A stretch of DNA of 64,000 bases from Sporomusa ovata DSM 2662 (GCF_000445445.1 NZ_ASXP01000001.1:318001-382000); one strand, 5' to 3'; shown: positions 9,323 through 18,539, numbered from the stretch's first letter. Notes: generated by a model from the sequence alone, not told the origin. A program made the numbers and translations.

Positions 9323-9361
9323 GATATTGGTCTTATCAGCGGGATGTTTGCTAATGTCTTG
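9323..9361 (+). pseudogene. Fragment of the small membrane-protein gene at 3288
   Basis: These 39 bases match 3501-3539 with two substitutions and are followed by unrelated sequence leading into a stem-loop. No frame can be completed around them. This is a relic of a duplicated copy disrupted by repeat or intron insertion. Confidence 0.6.
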
Positions 9362-9369
9362 ATATTGTT

Positions 9370-9441
9370 ATAAAGGGACGAGGGGACGGAGGAATTGTCT
9401 TGAGATTAAGACGATACCACCATCCCCTTGTCCTCCTTTAT
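9370..9441. repeat. Large stem-loop next to the intron 5' end
   Basis: ATAAAGGGACGAGGGGACGG (from 9370) pairs imperfectly with the complement of the sequence ending CTTTAT at 9441, with an inner ATTGTCTT/AAGACGAT stem. A related stem-loop without an intron is at 25773-25828, so this is a dispersed palindromic repeat family. Confidence 0.6.
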
Positions 9442-9929
9442 AGTGCGCACGTTGCGCGCTTCATATATATTTCACAGAAATCATCGCTCCTGCGTTGCGA
9501 TGTAAGACAATCGACTTACCTCACGCGAAAGCCTCTGGGGGACAACAGCATGTCGATAAAGTCAGGATTAGACAGCGCCTGCTGTCGAGTGGCCTGGCGA
9601 GTCAGGCCATATATGGTAAAGCCTGTGGGCTGAATCCGGGTCTGTGGCTTAGTGCGCTACCGGATACTCCGGTATCAATGGGTATCTCCAATATATATAA
9701 GATTGGGTATAAGCGGGCCCATTGACACACCTGTGGTAAGCAGGGTAACGACCAACCGGATACCTACGTATGGATACACTATATGGGGTTGTCAAACGTG
9801 ACCTGCCTAAGTACCCCTTCGGTATATGGCAGAGAGCCCTAATAGTAGCCTAACGACCTTCTGTAATGGAAGGTCCATGGTGAAGGGGGGCAGTATTCCA
9901 AGTTCCCATTTTGAAAGGAGTTGCTTTGA

Positions 9930-11705
9930 ATGGAGCAATCGAAACTCATGCAGAAATTGGAAGGTTATCGTCGTCGAAACGCCGCCAATCATGAGTATGT
10001 CAACAGTGATCTCTATCGGCTATTGTACGATAAGGATTTGTACATCATTGCCTACAACTCCGTCAAGTCTAATGATGGTGCAGAAACATCCGGCTCTGAT
10101 GGCACTTCTCTGCACGGCTTTTGCCAAGAGTGGGTTGCTGAACTGATCGCTGCCATGCGCGCTGAGTCCTATCAGCCTCAGCCAAACAAAACCATGATGA
10201 TACCAAAGAGTAACGGGAAAATGCGCAAGTTAAGTTTTCCCAACGGTAAGGACAAACTTGTTCAGGAGGCCATCCGCATTATCTTAGAATGTATCTACGA
10301 GCCTACCTTTTCCGGCCTCTCCCATGGATTCCGGCCAAAACGTTCTACACAAAGTGCCATCGCCGAGGTAGAGACTTGGAACGGTACCATTTGGTTCCTT
10401 GAGGGTGACATTACCGCTTGTTTTGATGAAATTGACCATCGCATACTGGAGTCAATACTTCGAGAACGGATTAACGATGAGCGCTTTATCCGCCTCATTA
10501 ATAAAGTTCTCAAGGCCGGTTATTTCGATATGCAGCATAGTTATCACAGGAATAAAACCGGAAACGCTCAAGGCTCTTGCTGTAGCCCCATTCTCTGCAA
10601 CATCTATCTTGATAAGCTGGACCGATTTATGGAGTCCATTATCAACCGTGACACGCTGGGGGACTACCGCAGACAAAATCCACAATACGCCAAGGCTAGG
10701 TACCAGTACAAGAAAGCAGCAGTCAACAATGGCTGCGATTCGAAGATGGTTAATGCCTTGTTAAACGAAATGAACAAGCTCCCGTCTACAGACAGATATG
10801 ACCCTCATTTTCGCAGAATAAAATATGTGCGCTATGCGGATGATTTTCTGATTGGCCTGATCGCCCCTAAAGCGTATGCAGTGAATTTAAAACAACAACT
10901 CAAGGATTTCCTCCAAAACAAACTCTGTCTCCGGTTAAGCGACGAGAAAACTAAAATTACACATTCCGCTGATCATGACGTAGCTTTTCTGGGTTATATT
11001 ATCCGCAAAGGCTATGGCAAGCACAGTAAATTTCAAATCCGCCCTTTTGATTCAGCCCTCTGTGTCCATATGAATACGGAGGGTATCTTGAACAAACTGC
11101 GGGATAACGGTATGTGTACTGCAATTGGCTATCCTATCGGCATCACCCGGCTTCTTCGAGAGCTTCCGGAAGACATCATCAAGTATGGTAACCAAGTTTT
11201 GCGAGGATTGTTAACTCAGCAGCGCGGTTGCTGCAATTTCTTTGAAGGTTGGCGTATCCAATACGTTGTGCAGTTTTCCATCGCTAAAACCCTAGCTCGC
11301 AAGTTTGACATTAGCCTCAAGAAAGTGTTTGCTCGCTATGGTAAGGCACTCACTGTGAATTATGAAAACGCCAAGGGTTACGCCCGTTCGGTCAGTTTGG
11401 CTCTGTACAAATCATTTGCACGACAAAAGAGTTTCTTTGCTACCATTAAGTCGGCTATCGCATCTTTTCAACTACCTGACTACAGTTTGATAAATCCGCT
11501 TTCCCGGACTTGCTACATTTGCGGCAATCCGCATCATCATGTCAGCATGTATCACAGGAAAACGAAAAAGAAACTCGTCAAGCCCTATTCACCGATTATC
11601 ACCGTCATGCTTGCCATTAATCGGCGGCAGATACCGCTGTGCCGGGATTGCTTTGCCAGGGTTGAGGCTAACAGCTTCCAACTCAATCAACTCAACCGAC
11701 GATAA
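9930..11705 (+). CDS. ltrA: Group II intron-encoded reverse transcriptase/maturase
   Basis: The 591-residue protein splices the intron RNA and copies it into DNA during retrohoming. It shows the RT fingers/palm order: LSFPNGKDKLVQEAIRIIL, then GFRPKRSTQSAI, then YADD at residues 302-305, followed by a maturase thumb. The C-terminus has two CxxC pairs (528/531 and 571/574), the zinc frame of an HNH endonuclease, but the last motif reads CRDCF rather than the usual CxxCH. The endonuclease may therefore be impaired. The start ATG follows GAAAGGAG. Confidence 0.93.
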   Translation: MEQSKLMQKLEGYRRRNAANHEYVNSDLYRLLYDKDLYIIAYNSVKSNDGAETSGSDGTSLHGFCQEWVAELIAAMRAESYQPQPNKTMMIPKSNGKMRKLSFPNGKDKLVQEAIRIILECIYEPTFSGLSHGFRPKRSTQSAIAEVETWNGTIWFLEGDITACFDEIDHRILESILRERINDERFIRLINKVLKAGYFDMQHSYHRNKTGNAQGSCCSPILCNIYLDKLDRFMESIINRDTLGDYRRQNPQYAKARYQYKKAAVNNGCDSKMVNALLNEMNKLPSTDRYDPHFRRIKYVRYADDFLIGLIAPKAYAVNLKQQLKDFLQNKLCLRLSDEKTKITHSADHDVAFLGYIIRKGYGKHSKFQIRPFDSALCVHMNTEGILNKLRDNGMCTAIGYPIGITRLLRELPEDIIKYGNQVLRGLLTQQRGCCNFFEGWRIQYVVQFSIAKTLARKFDISLKKVFARYGKALTVNYENAKGYARSVSLALYKSFARQKSFFATIKSAIASFQLPDYSLINPLSRTCYICGNPHHHVSMYHRKTKKKLVKPYSPIITVMLAINRRQIPLCRDCFARVEANSFQLNQLNRR

Positions 11706-11723
11706 TTTTATTTGGAATATGGA

Positions 11724-11757
11724 GAGCCGTATGCGGTGAAAGTCGCTTGTACGGTTC
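11724..11757 (+). ncRNA. Group II intron domain V
   Basis: A 34-base hairpin opens GAGCCGT and closes ACGGTTC around a GAAA tetraloop region, matching the conserved catalytic domain V. The domain VI stem (about 11764-11790) follows with an unpaired A near its 3' side, the branch point. Confidence 0.85.
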
Positions 11758-11796
11758 GGGAAGGGGTGGGTTACTTTGTTAATCCACCTATTTCAT

Positions 11797-11880
11797 TACT
11801 TTAGTACTTTATATAGTTCTGACTTTAATGGCGATGAAACAATTTTTGATGACAATAATGGACATGGGACGATGTTAAGA
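11797..11880 (+). pseudogene. Fragment of a subtilisin-like protease gene
   Basis: The frame from 11812 reads DFNGDETIFDDNNGHGTML. NGHGT is the catalytic-histidine motif of S8 peptidases, preceded by an acidic loop as in that family. The fragment is cut by the intron on the left and by a palindromic repeat on the right. No other part of the protease is present. Confidence 0.55.
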
Positions 11881-11882
11881 TG

Positions 11883-11916
11883 GTGTCAACAACCCCGTCC
11901 CGTTTCCCGTTGACAC
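11883..11916. repeat. Inverted repeat at the end of the LysR gene
   Basis: GTGTCAAC (11883-11890) and GTTGACAC (11909-11916) flank CCCCGTCCCG-like sequence of the REP type. The right arm touches the LysR stop codon, so the structure could act as its transcription end. Confidence 0.45.
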
Positions 11917-12782
11917 TAAACAAATGCAGAAATACAATAATTTACAAACCGCTTTGCTGCAGGTGATATTTTTTGTAAGGAATGAACGGCTATCCCCAAG
12001 CTAACGACTTGGAGAGGGTCTACAGGTAGATAAACAATATCAGCCTTCCAGTTTTTCGTAATAAGCTCATTCATAATGCTCATGCCCAAACCTTGTTCAA
12101 TCATTGCTAAAGCGGTAAAATTCTCCAGAGTCGAGAATGCGATGGTAGGGGTTAATCCATTACACTGTAGCATTTCGATAATATCCACATCCCTGCCAAG
12201 GCCCGGCATGATAAAGTTTTCTTCCTGGCATTTTTCCAGTGGATATGCTTTTTGGTTTGCCAGAGGATGATCCGGCGGCAAAACCGCTATCATCGGGTCA
12301 TCATACAAAGATATCCATTTATATTCCATAGGAGCTTTATAGCTCAAAAAGGCGATGTCAATTTCCCTGTTGTCGAGCCATCTGGTAATTTCCTCGCGGA
12401 TGCCTTCCATTATGTGTATTGTTATGTCTGGAAAATTTGTTTGGAACTGCTTGATTAATCCTGGTAACAAGTGGGTTGCTATGCTGGAGTATGTGCCTAT
12501 CGTTATTTCACCTGTAATCAGGCCTTTAATCTCAGAAGCAAGCTGGAAAATATACTCCTCCTGCATTAAAAATTCCCGCACGGCGGCTAATATTCTAAGG
12601 CCATCATTTGTGGGCCTTACTCCCTTTTTATCCCGTATCAAAAGGGGAAAACCAATATCGGCTTCAAAAGCATTCACAAGCTGGCTCACTCCAGACGGTG
12701 TGTAGTTCAATGCCTCCGCCGCTTTTGAAAAGCTGCCGTTTTCAACTGAAGCTAAAAATGCCTTACATCTGGAACTTTCCAT
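11916..12782 (-). CDS. LysR-family transcriptional regulator
   Basis: The 288-residue product has the N-terminal winged helix (GSFSKAAEALNYTPSGVSQL around residues 16-35) and a C-terminal periplasmic-binding-like effector domain. LysR proteins act as tetramers and often control a divergent gene. Here the divergent partner would be the broken QueG-like gene at 13154, 371 bases away. The ligand is unknown. The C-terminus ends inside a REP-like hairpin, so the last residues may have been altered by insertion. Confidence 0.9.
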   Translation of the reverse strand: MESSRCKAFLASVENGSFSKAAEALNYTPSGVSQLVNAFEADIGFPLLIRDKKGVRPTNDGLRILAAVREFLMQEEYIFQLASEIKGLITGEITIGTYSSIATHLLPGLIKQFQTNFPDITIHIMEGIREEITRWLDNREIDIAFLSYKAPMEYKWISLYDDPMIAVLPPDHPLANQKAYPLEKCQEENFIMPGLGRDVDIIEMLQCNGLTPTIAFSTLENFTALAMIEQGLGMSIMNELITKNWKADIVYLPVDPLQVVSLGIAVHSLQKISPAAKRFVNYCISAFV

Positions 12783-13153
12783 ATAGCACCTCTTGATTTA
12801 AGTTAAACTATAGACAATTATAACAGATTGTAGTTTTACTTTATAATGATAATATTGTAAGCTGTATATAACAAAAATGCAATCGCAGTACTGTAAGTCA
12901 ATATCTGAAATATCGCAAAGCGATATAGAGTTCACAGATCGTTTCGCAAATTTATAAAAACAAGACAAAATAGACCCCGAGGTTTCGTAAACTTTCAGAC
13001 TCTTTGGGTGGAGTCTCCACCAAATTTGGCAGAGCATCAAAATCAGATTGGGAGGTTACAACTAATAATCAAGATCAATACCGGCACGTGTAATACTTTG
13101 ATCTTGGTGGAAGCAATGCAGGCAACATCAAAAGTTTGAACGAAGAGAAGGGT
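12783..13153. other. Divergent intergenic region
   Basis: The region between the LysR gene and the QueG-like pseudogene is AT-rich near the LysR start, with several TATAAT-like stretches. A GGGAGG at about 13051 leads only into short frames. No gene was recognised. Confidence 0.4.
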
Positions 13154-13911
13154 ATGGTGTATATTTATGTTAAAAATCTGGAAAATCAAATTGAACAGCT
13201 TATTGTAAACAAAGTAGCATTGATAAACCGGCCTGATTTATCAGAAAACCTCTTATAGGTTTTTCTTCAGCTAAAGATACTGAGTATTCTAAATTAAAAG
13301 AAGTTATTGGTAACTGGCATTTAAACCCTACTGAGTTACTAACGAATGCTGAAAGCGTCATCAGCTATTTTGTTCCTTTTACAGAAGTCGTGGTAGCCGA
13401 ACCTAAAAATGTTAACGGTGGTTCGCCGACTTGGGGTGAAGCATATGCAATAATTAATTCTTATTTTGATGTTATTAATAACGCTGTCGTTCAATATTTA
13501 TCCGAACTAGGTTATTTAGCCGGTGCAGTGCAAGCAACACATACGTATGATCCTAAAGATATGAAATCAATGTGGTCTCACCGAAGCGCTGCTGCTATTG
13601 CTGGTTTAGGCACATACGGTGCAAACCGGATGCTCATTACCGAGAAAGGTTCTGGCGGACGTTTTTGTTCCGTATTAACATCGGCTATCCTGAGTAAGGA
13701 ACAAAATCAAGTTGAAACCAGGTGCTTATATGTTAAAAATGGTTCTTGTGGGCTGTGTTTCAAAATTTGTCCGGTAAATGCCTTAGCACCTAATTCATTT
13801 AATAAGTTTGCATGTCAGGATGAATGTAATAAGAACCAGAAACTGGACAAACATGGTGCAGATACCTGTGGCAAATGTATTAGCGTATGCCCTGTGGCCT
13901 ATATTGGCTAG
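13154..13911 (+). pseudogene. QueG-like 4Fe-4S protein, frameshifted near its N-terminus
   Basis: A first frame from ATG 13154 encodes about 34 residues and stops at 13256-13258. The overlapping frame then reads KPLIGFSSAKDTEYSKLKE and runs without a stop to 13911. The downstream paralogue at 13935 aligns over the joined product (GFASAEDPMF, SHRHVGYIAGIGTFG and the cysteine motifs). CxxC-type clusters (CGLCFKICPVNA, CGKCISVCPV) bind two iron-sulfur centres as in epoxyqueuosine reductase and related reductases. A small indel around 13240-13250 separates the frames. Confidence 0.6.
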
Positions 13912-13934
13912 TCATACTATAATTTTGGAGGATA

Positions 13935-14738
13935 ATGGCAATGAATAATGAAATTATGGGACTACTCAGAGACTATGTAAAGAGTTATAAAAATATTAAA
14001 AAAACTGAATCGGCTTGGAAGGAGCCGGTTGTTGGATTTGCAAGTGCTGAGGATCCTATGTTTTTAGCGCTTAAAGACCAAATAAGTCCTTCTCACGCGT
14101 TGCCAACGGACTTTATCAAAGATGCTAAGTCGATAATTGTATTCTTTTTACCTTTTCACGATGAAATAATAAAGAGTAATATTGGTAATATTGAAAGTTC
14201 GAGAGCATGGGATATTGCCAATATTGAGACCAATAATCTTATAGTGGATATAAATAAATATATGCATGATAAGATCAGAGAAAAGGGATATACTTCTACA
14301 CTTTTACCGCCTACTTATAATTATGATGAAGAAAAATTGATCAGCGATTGGTCGCACCGCCATGTGGGGTATATTGCTGGTATTGGGACATTTGGGATAA
14401 ACAATATGTTTATAACAGAACAAGGATGCTGTGGTAGAATGGGCAGTATTATCACGAATATGCCGTTGCTTCCTACAGAAAGAAAGACGCAAGAAATTTG
14501 TCTCTATAAATACAATGGATCCTGTAAAAAATGTGTTGAAAAATGTGTAGCTAGCGCAATCTCTACCGAGAATGGATATCCTTTTGTAAATAAAAAAAGA
14601 TGTAACGATCAGATTTATAACGATAATATACCAGAGTATCCAATAGGCCTGGGCGATACCTGCGGTAAATGTATGTGTGGTGTCCCTTGTTCTTCAAAAA
14701 ATCCTGTACAAAGGTTTCTTGATTCATACACGAAATAG
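13935..14738 (+). CDS. QueG-like iron-sulfur reductase paralogue
   Basis: The 267-residue protein has an N-terminal substrate domain (PVVGFASAEDPMF), the WSHRHVGYIAGIGTFGINN signature shared with epoxyqueuosine reductase relatives, and C-terminal cysteines in CKKCVEKCV and CGKCMCGVPC that can hold 4Fe-4S clusters. GGAGG at 13925-13929 serves the ATG at 13935 or the one at 13941. It lacks the cobalamin-binding HEAT extension of true QueG and is shorter, so the substrate is uncertain. It forms a tandem duplicate with the broken gene upstream. Confidence 0.75.
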   Translation: MAMNNEIMGLLRDYVKSYKNIKKTESAWKEPVVGFASAEDPMFLALKDQISPSHALPTDFIKDAKSIIVFFLPFHDEIIKSNIGNIESSRAWDIANIETNNLIVDINKYMHDKIREKGYTSTLLPPTYNYDEEKLISDWSHRHVGYIAGIGTFGINNMFITEQGCCGRMGSIITNMPLLPTERKTQEICLYKYNGSCKKCVEKCVASAISTENGYPFVNKKRCNDQIYNDNIPEYPIGLGDTCGKCMCGVPCSSKNPVQRFLDSYTK

Positions 14739-14761
14739 GTAAAAATGATTACTACCTGTAG

Positions 14762-14800
14762 TAAAGCCCCGCAGCATTATGCTGCAGGGCTTTACTTTTC
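14762..14800 (+). terminator. Intrinsic terminator after the QueG-like pair
   Basis: TAAAGCCCCGCAGCAT pairs with ATGCTGCAGGGCTTTA (one mismatch) and is followed by CTTTTC. Confidence 0.85.
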
Positions 14801-15037
14801 TCTTATGCTATAGTTGTACTTACGCAGTGTAGCTATGGGGCGTCCCCGCAAAATAGATAGGTAAAACCAAAGGATTTCTTACTATCTCGGAAATAAAGGG
14901 ACGGTACTTATGATTCCGTGAAATAATAGACTGACGCACTAGTACAGTCCCTATTTGGCTGACTGGCTACTTGATTAAAAAGGAAATGTCTCCTTCCAAT
15001 ATCAATAATGAAACAATATCCCTGTCCTTTTTGGTAA
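14801..15037. other. Decayed sequence before the protease-like relic
   Basis: The stretch contains a GGGGCGTCCCC palindrome at about 14826 and an AAAGGGACGG element. No intact frame is visible. It looks like repeat-damaged spacer. Confidence 0.4.
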
Positions 15038-15492
15038 AATATTCGTGAACCGCATAACCATATCGGAATTGACGTTAGCGGACGTTTGGGAGCAAACGGC
15101 GAAAAGTTGAAGTTCAGCCTGGATACCGGGTGTTGCATCGTGGCTCAAGGCATCAGCATGGGGCTAATCCGGCCTCATTATGCACCGGAACCAGACCGGA
15201 AGGGAAATATCAGCATTCCGGAGTTGGACAAAGGAACCTTTGGTTCAACCATAGCGGAACAATTTTTTCTGGAGGACTTGAATATAGGCTCGCCAGAGGG
15301 ATGGAGAGTCTATTAATCTCTACATTGATACAGGTGCAGTTGCCGGACTCCAACTCATTAGCAGAAAAATGTTGGGTGAAACGTTATAGTAAGAACCCAA
15401 AAACAAAGATCGCACAAGGTAGCCTTCCTATTTTCCGTCCCGGGTGGCTTCTGGCAAGCGATTTACTTCCCATCGACAATAAAAACTGGTAG
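15038..15492 (+). pseudogene. Retropepsin/pepsin-like aspartic protease relic
   Basis: One frame reads IGIDVSGRLGANGEKLKF then SLDTG, a clan AA catalytic triplet, and stops near 15316. A second DTG (LYIDTGAVAG, around 15318-15340) lies in another frame. The last frame ends GWLLASDLLPIDNKNW, like the C-terminal strand of such proteases. The three pieces in order suggest one gene of about 150 codons broken by at least two frameshifts. Two DTG motifs could mean a two-lobed enzyme. The assignment is motif-based only. Confidence 0.4.
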
Positions 15493-15552
15493 GTCCCTGT
15501 ATGGTTGATTTGATCTATTCACGTAGCCTTTTTCATATCGGTTGAGGGCACA

Positions 15553-17037
15553 GAAAATTTTGTGTAAATAGGTTTGAAAAATCTTCCTTACTGGCAAGAA
15601 TAGGAATGAAACTATTTAAGTCAGAAAGGAAGATTTTTTATGGCAACAATACCAAAGGAAGCTATCAAAGAGTTAATTAAAGAGCAAAAATTCAACAATA
15701 CCACGGAAGTCATGAACGCGATAAAAGACATGTTCAGAGATGTACTCCAAGAAATAATGGAAGCAGAATTAGAAACTGAACTGGGTTACGTAAAACAGGA
15801 ACGTCGGTCGGATGATGTCGAATCAGGTGTGTCGAAAAATTATCGGAATGGTTATTCGAAAAAGAAAGTAAAAACGCAACTAGGTGAAGTAGAGATTACG
15901 ATTCCCCGTGATCGAAACGGTGAATATGAACCACAGATCATTGGTAAATACAGCCGGAATGTTGATGGTATGGAAGAAAAAATATTATCTCTATATGCCG
16001 CCGGACTAAGTATTCGGGATATATCAGAACAGATAAAGAGCTTATATGATGTAGAAATCTCACCAGAACTGGTAAGTAAAATAAGCGAAAAAATCATGCC
16101 TCAAGTTACTGAATGGCAAAATCGACCACTAGAAGCAGTATATCCGTTCGTTTTTCTAGATGCCATACACTATAAAATCCGTGAAAATCACCAGATTATT
16201 ACGAAAGCAGCCTATGTAGTATTGGGAATAAATCTAGAAGGCTATAAGGAAATATTGGGTATATGGATTGGAGAAAACGAAAGCAGCAAATTTTGGCTTA
16301 GTGTACTAAACGAGCTGAAAAGCCGCGGCGTACAAGATGTTTACCTATTTTGTGTTGATGGGCTCAATGGTTTTCGAGAAGCAATCGGAGCCGCCTATCC
16401 CAAAGCTGGAATACAACGCTGTATCATTCATCAAATCCGTGCAAGTATGCGGTATGTCAACTACAAACATGCAAAGGTATTTACCGCAGATTTGAAAGAA
16501 GTTTATACGGCAGTAACGGAAGAAGCAGCGTTAGAGAAACTACTAAGCTTTAAAGAGAAATGGGGTGATAAATATCCGGCTGCCATAAAAAGCTGGGAAG
16601 ATAATTGGGATATTTTGTCTACCTTTTATGCATATCCTCCCAGTATTCGGAAAATAATATATACGACGAATATTATTGAAGGATTGCATAGGCAATTCCG
16701 AAAAGTAACTAAAACAAAAGCTGTTTTTCCTAACGATGATTCTCTGCGCAAAATGTTATATTTAGCGTCGAATAATATTGTCAAAAAATGGACTCAACGG
16801 TATCGCGATTGGGATATGGTTTTAAATCATTTAGCATTATTGTTTGAAGATCGGTATGCAGGCTGATTGCTCCAGTAAAATATGATTCCCCGGTGCGAGA
16901 CGAAAGCATTCACGCTATCGCGCGCATACTTCCATCTCGCCCAGGGAGAAGATTCATCAAGGTGCAATGAGTAACTTTGCTTTTGTAAAAAGCCACTATT
17001 TCTTGCTGTAAGGAATTTCTATTTACACAAAATTATC
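15553..17037 (+). mobile_element. IS256-family insertion sequence
   Basis: The 19-base ends at 15553-15571 and 17019-17037 are inverted repeats with one mismatch (core AATTTTGTGTAAATAG). They enclose a single transposase gene. The 8-base flanks differ (AGGGCACA and CGCAGACC), so there is no visible target duplication, suggesting rearrangement after insertion. The right end overlaps the 3' end of the PucR gene. Confidence 0.85.
15640..16866 (+). CDS. IS256-family transposase
   Basis: The 408-residue DDE enzyme is intact. The catalytic residues lie in FLDAIHYK (Asp), FCVDGLNGF (Asp) and NIIEGLHRQFR (Glu), with the C/H pair IQRCIIHQIR typical of the Mutator/IS256 superfamily. The AGAAAGGAAG ribosome binding site and the inverted repeats are in place, so the copy may be active. 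Confidence 0.95.
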   Translation: MATIPKEAIKELIKEQKFNNTTEVMNAIKDMFRDVLQEIMEAELETELGYVKQERRSDDVESGVSKNYRNGYSKKKVKTQLGEVEITIPRDRNGEYEPQIIGKYSRNVDGMEEKILSLYAAGLSIRDISEQIKSLYDVEISPELVSKISEKIMPQVTEWQNRPLEAVYPFVFLDAIHYKIRENHQIITKAAYVVLGINLEGYKEILGIWIGENESSKFWLSVLNELKSRGVQDVYLFCVDGLNGFREAIGAAYPKAGIQRCIIHQIRASMRYVNYKHAKVFTADLKEVYTAVTEEAALEKLLSFKEKWGDKYPAAIKSWEDNWDILSTFYAYPPSIRKIIYTTNIIEGLHRQFRKVTKTKAVFPNDDSLRKMLYLASNNIVKKWTQRYRDWDMVLNHLALLFEDRYAG

Positions 17038-18165
17038 CGCAGACCCTATCGGTTGGTGCTTTAAATCATAAAAACAGAAAGCAAGCTGAATGCGGCAACG
17101 TTCTTCTATGGAAGACAAGTCGCTTTGGAGTAATTTTTTAATTTTGGCAATGCGATAATTAATGGTATTTCGATGAGTGAAAGTGTGTTCAGCAATGAGT
17201 TGTACACTAGAATTAAATTCAATATAATAGCGTAGAGTCTCTAAATAATTGGAATTGTGCTTTTGGTCGTACTCTACAATAGGCTTCAGAGTTTGCATAT
17301 ATAAATTATCTAATATAGCCTCATCTGAAATACCTAATATAATTTGATAAAGGCCTAAATCATTATAGCAACAGTAGGCCTTTTTTGTAGCGATTGCTAC
17401 TTGCAATGCTTTATCCGCTTCGATTCGTTTATTAAATAAGCATTGTATACCTTGCCCGAGCGTGGCAATGCCATAATGAATACTATCGTTACTTAAAGAT
17501 ACATGCAAGAAAGCTAATGTAGAGGAAACGTTGTTTTCGGTCATGTTATAAAGAATCACATACTGTGTAGCTTTTTTCGTCAGGAGCAGATATTTTTGTT
17601 CAGTTTGATTTAGAACAGCAGTTAATTTATCGTTAGCGATATTTTTGAAAGCGATAATTCCATAGGTGGAATAGGAATACGGTTTCATGTCTTCATGTTT
17701 AGTAATAAATTCATTGTCGACAGTATTATTAAACATGGCATTGGAGAATATTTTGCTAAAATATTCTGCTTCTTGTTTCTCTTTAATGGTATCATCGTAG
17801 TAATCCTGCATAATATCAACCATGCGTATTTCCCAGGGTATGATGAAAAGCGGCAATCCATGAGAGTTGCAGTATTCAATGAGAGAATTTGGTATATCTT
17901 TAATATAAGATCCAATACATAAGATAATACCGCTTACGCCTTTTGTATTCACCGAATAGATGAATTCTTCCAGCCAGTGGTCATAATTGTTGGCAAGCCC
18001 AGTTGTAATAATTAATTCTCTACCGCGAAGGAATTTAACATTATTCAAGTCCTCTAAAACATAAACCCATTCGATAGGATCATAGATACCCTTTTCACCA
18101 GCTATTAATGTCAGCTGGTGCTTTTTTTGATACTTTTCATAAAATTGTTTTAGCGTCAATGCCAT
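17023..18165 (-). CDS. PucR-family transcriptional regulator
   Basis: The 380-residue protein has an N-terminal PucR domain (WVYVLEDLNNVKFLRGRELIITTG), a central GGDEF-like region and a C-terminal helix-turn-helix (AEHTFTHRNTINYRIAKI). PucR regulators usually control purine, hydantoin or amino acid catabolism. The last four codons lie in the IS256 right inverted repeat, so the native C-terminus has probably been replaced by a few residues. No obvious target operon remains beside it. Confidence 0.88.
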   Translation of the reverse strand: MALTLKQFYEKYQKKHQLTLIAGEKGIYDPIEWVYVLEDLNNVKFLRGRELIITTGLANNYDHWLEEFIYSVNTKGVSGIILCIGSYIKDIPNSLIEYCNSHGLPLFIIPWEIRMVDIMQDYYDDTIKEKQEAEYFSKIFSNAMFNNTVDNEFITKHEDMKPYSYSTYGIIAFKNIANDKLTAVLNQTEQKYLLLTKKATQYVILYNMTENNVSSTLAFLHVSLSNDSIHYGIATLGQGIQCLFNKRIEADKALQVAIATKKAYCCYNDLGLYQIILGISDEAILDNLYMQTLKPIVEYDQKHNSNYLETLRYYIEFNSSVQLIAEHTFTHRNTINYRIAKIKKLLQSDLSSIEERCRIQLAFCFYDLKHQPIGSADNFV

Positions 18166-18330
18166 ACGCCCCTCTCACTTTACCGAGACTGTAGATAGTA
18201 TACAACAATAGAATTTGGTTGTACAGCACGAAAAAACAGAGTTTTTTTAGGCTGTAATCTTATTGAGCACTAAAAAAATAAGTGCTAAAATACATATGAA
18301 TTAAAGATTATGCCAATGGAGGAAATTGTG

Positions 18331-18477
18331 ATGTGTTTAAAAAAAACAATAACAAATGTAATTCAAAACTATGTGCAGGGATATAATAAGCGTCCAACCT
18401 ATATACAGATTGTAAAAAACATGGCTACGTTGGACAAAATACCCAATATAAGCAGGCATCAAACGGGCAAGAAATAA
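18331..18477 (+). CDS. Small gene of 48 codons, divergent from pucR-like
   Basis: ATG 18331 follows GGAGG at 18318-18322 with good spacing and runs to TAA 18475-18477. The product begins MCLKKTITNVIQ and is basic, without recognisable domains. It may be the surviving N-terminus of the gene once controlled by the PucR protein. The sequence after it decays into a repeat. Confidence 0.35.
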   Translation: MCLKKTITNVIQNYVQGYNKRPTYIQIVKNMATLDKIPNISRHQTGKK

Positions 18478-18539
18478 GTCTATTGTCTCCCGCGTTAAAC
18501 AAGGAAGAACTGCCTTTCTGGCAGGCAGCAGAGGCTAGT

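Larger units (their letters stand above)
9443..11796 (+). mobile_element. Group II intron with reverse transcriptase
   Basis: The element starts at a GTGCG consensus 5' end (9443), one base after the stem-loop. It carries about 490 bases of structured RNA before the reverse transcriptase and ends with domains V and VI after the gene. The 3' end is estimated at the AT near 11796 and could be a few bases further. The RNA part contains short open frames that are not genes. Both flanks are decayed sequence, so the intron probably does little harm here. Confidence 0.85.

Noticed and set aside
9400..9930. Short open frames in the intron 5' region
   Set aside because: They lie in the structured RNA of the group II intron, overlap each other and lack ribosome binding sites.
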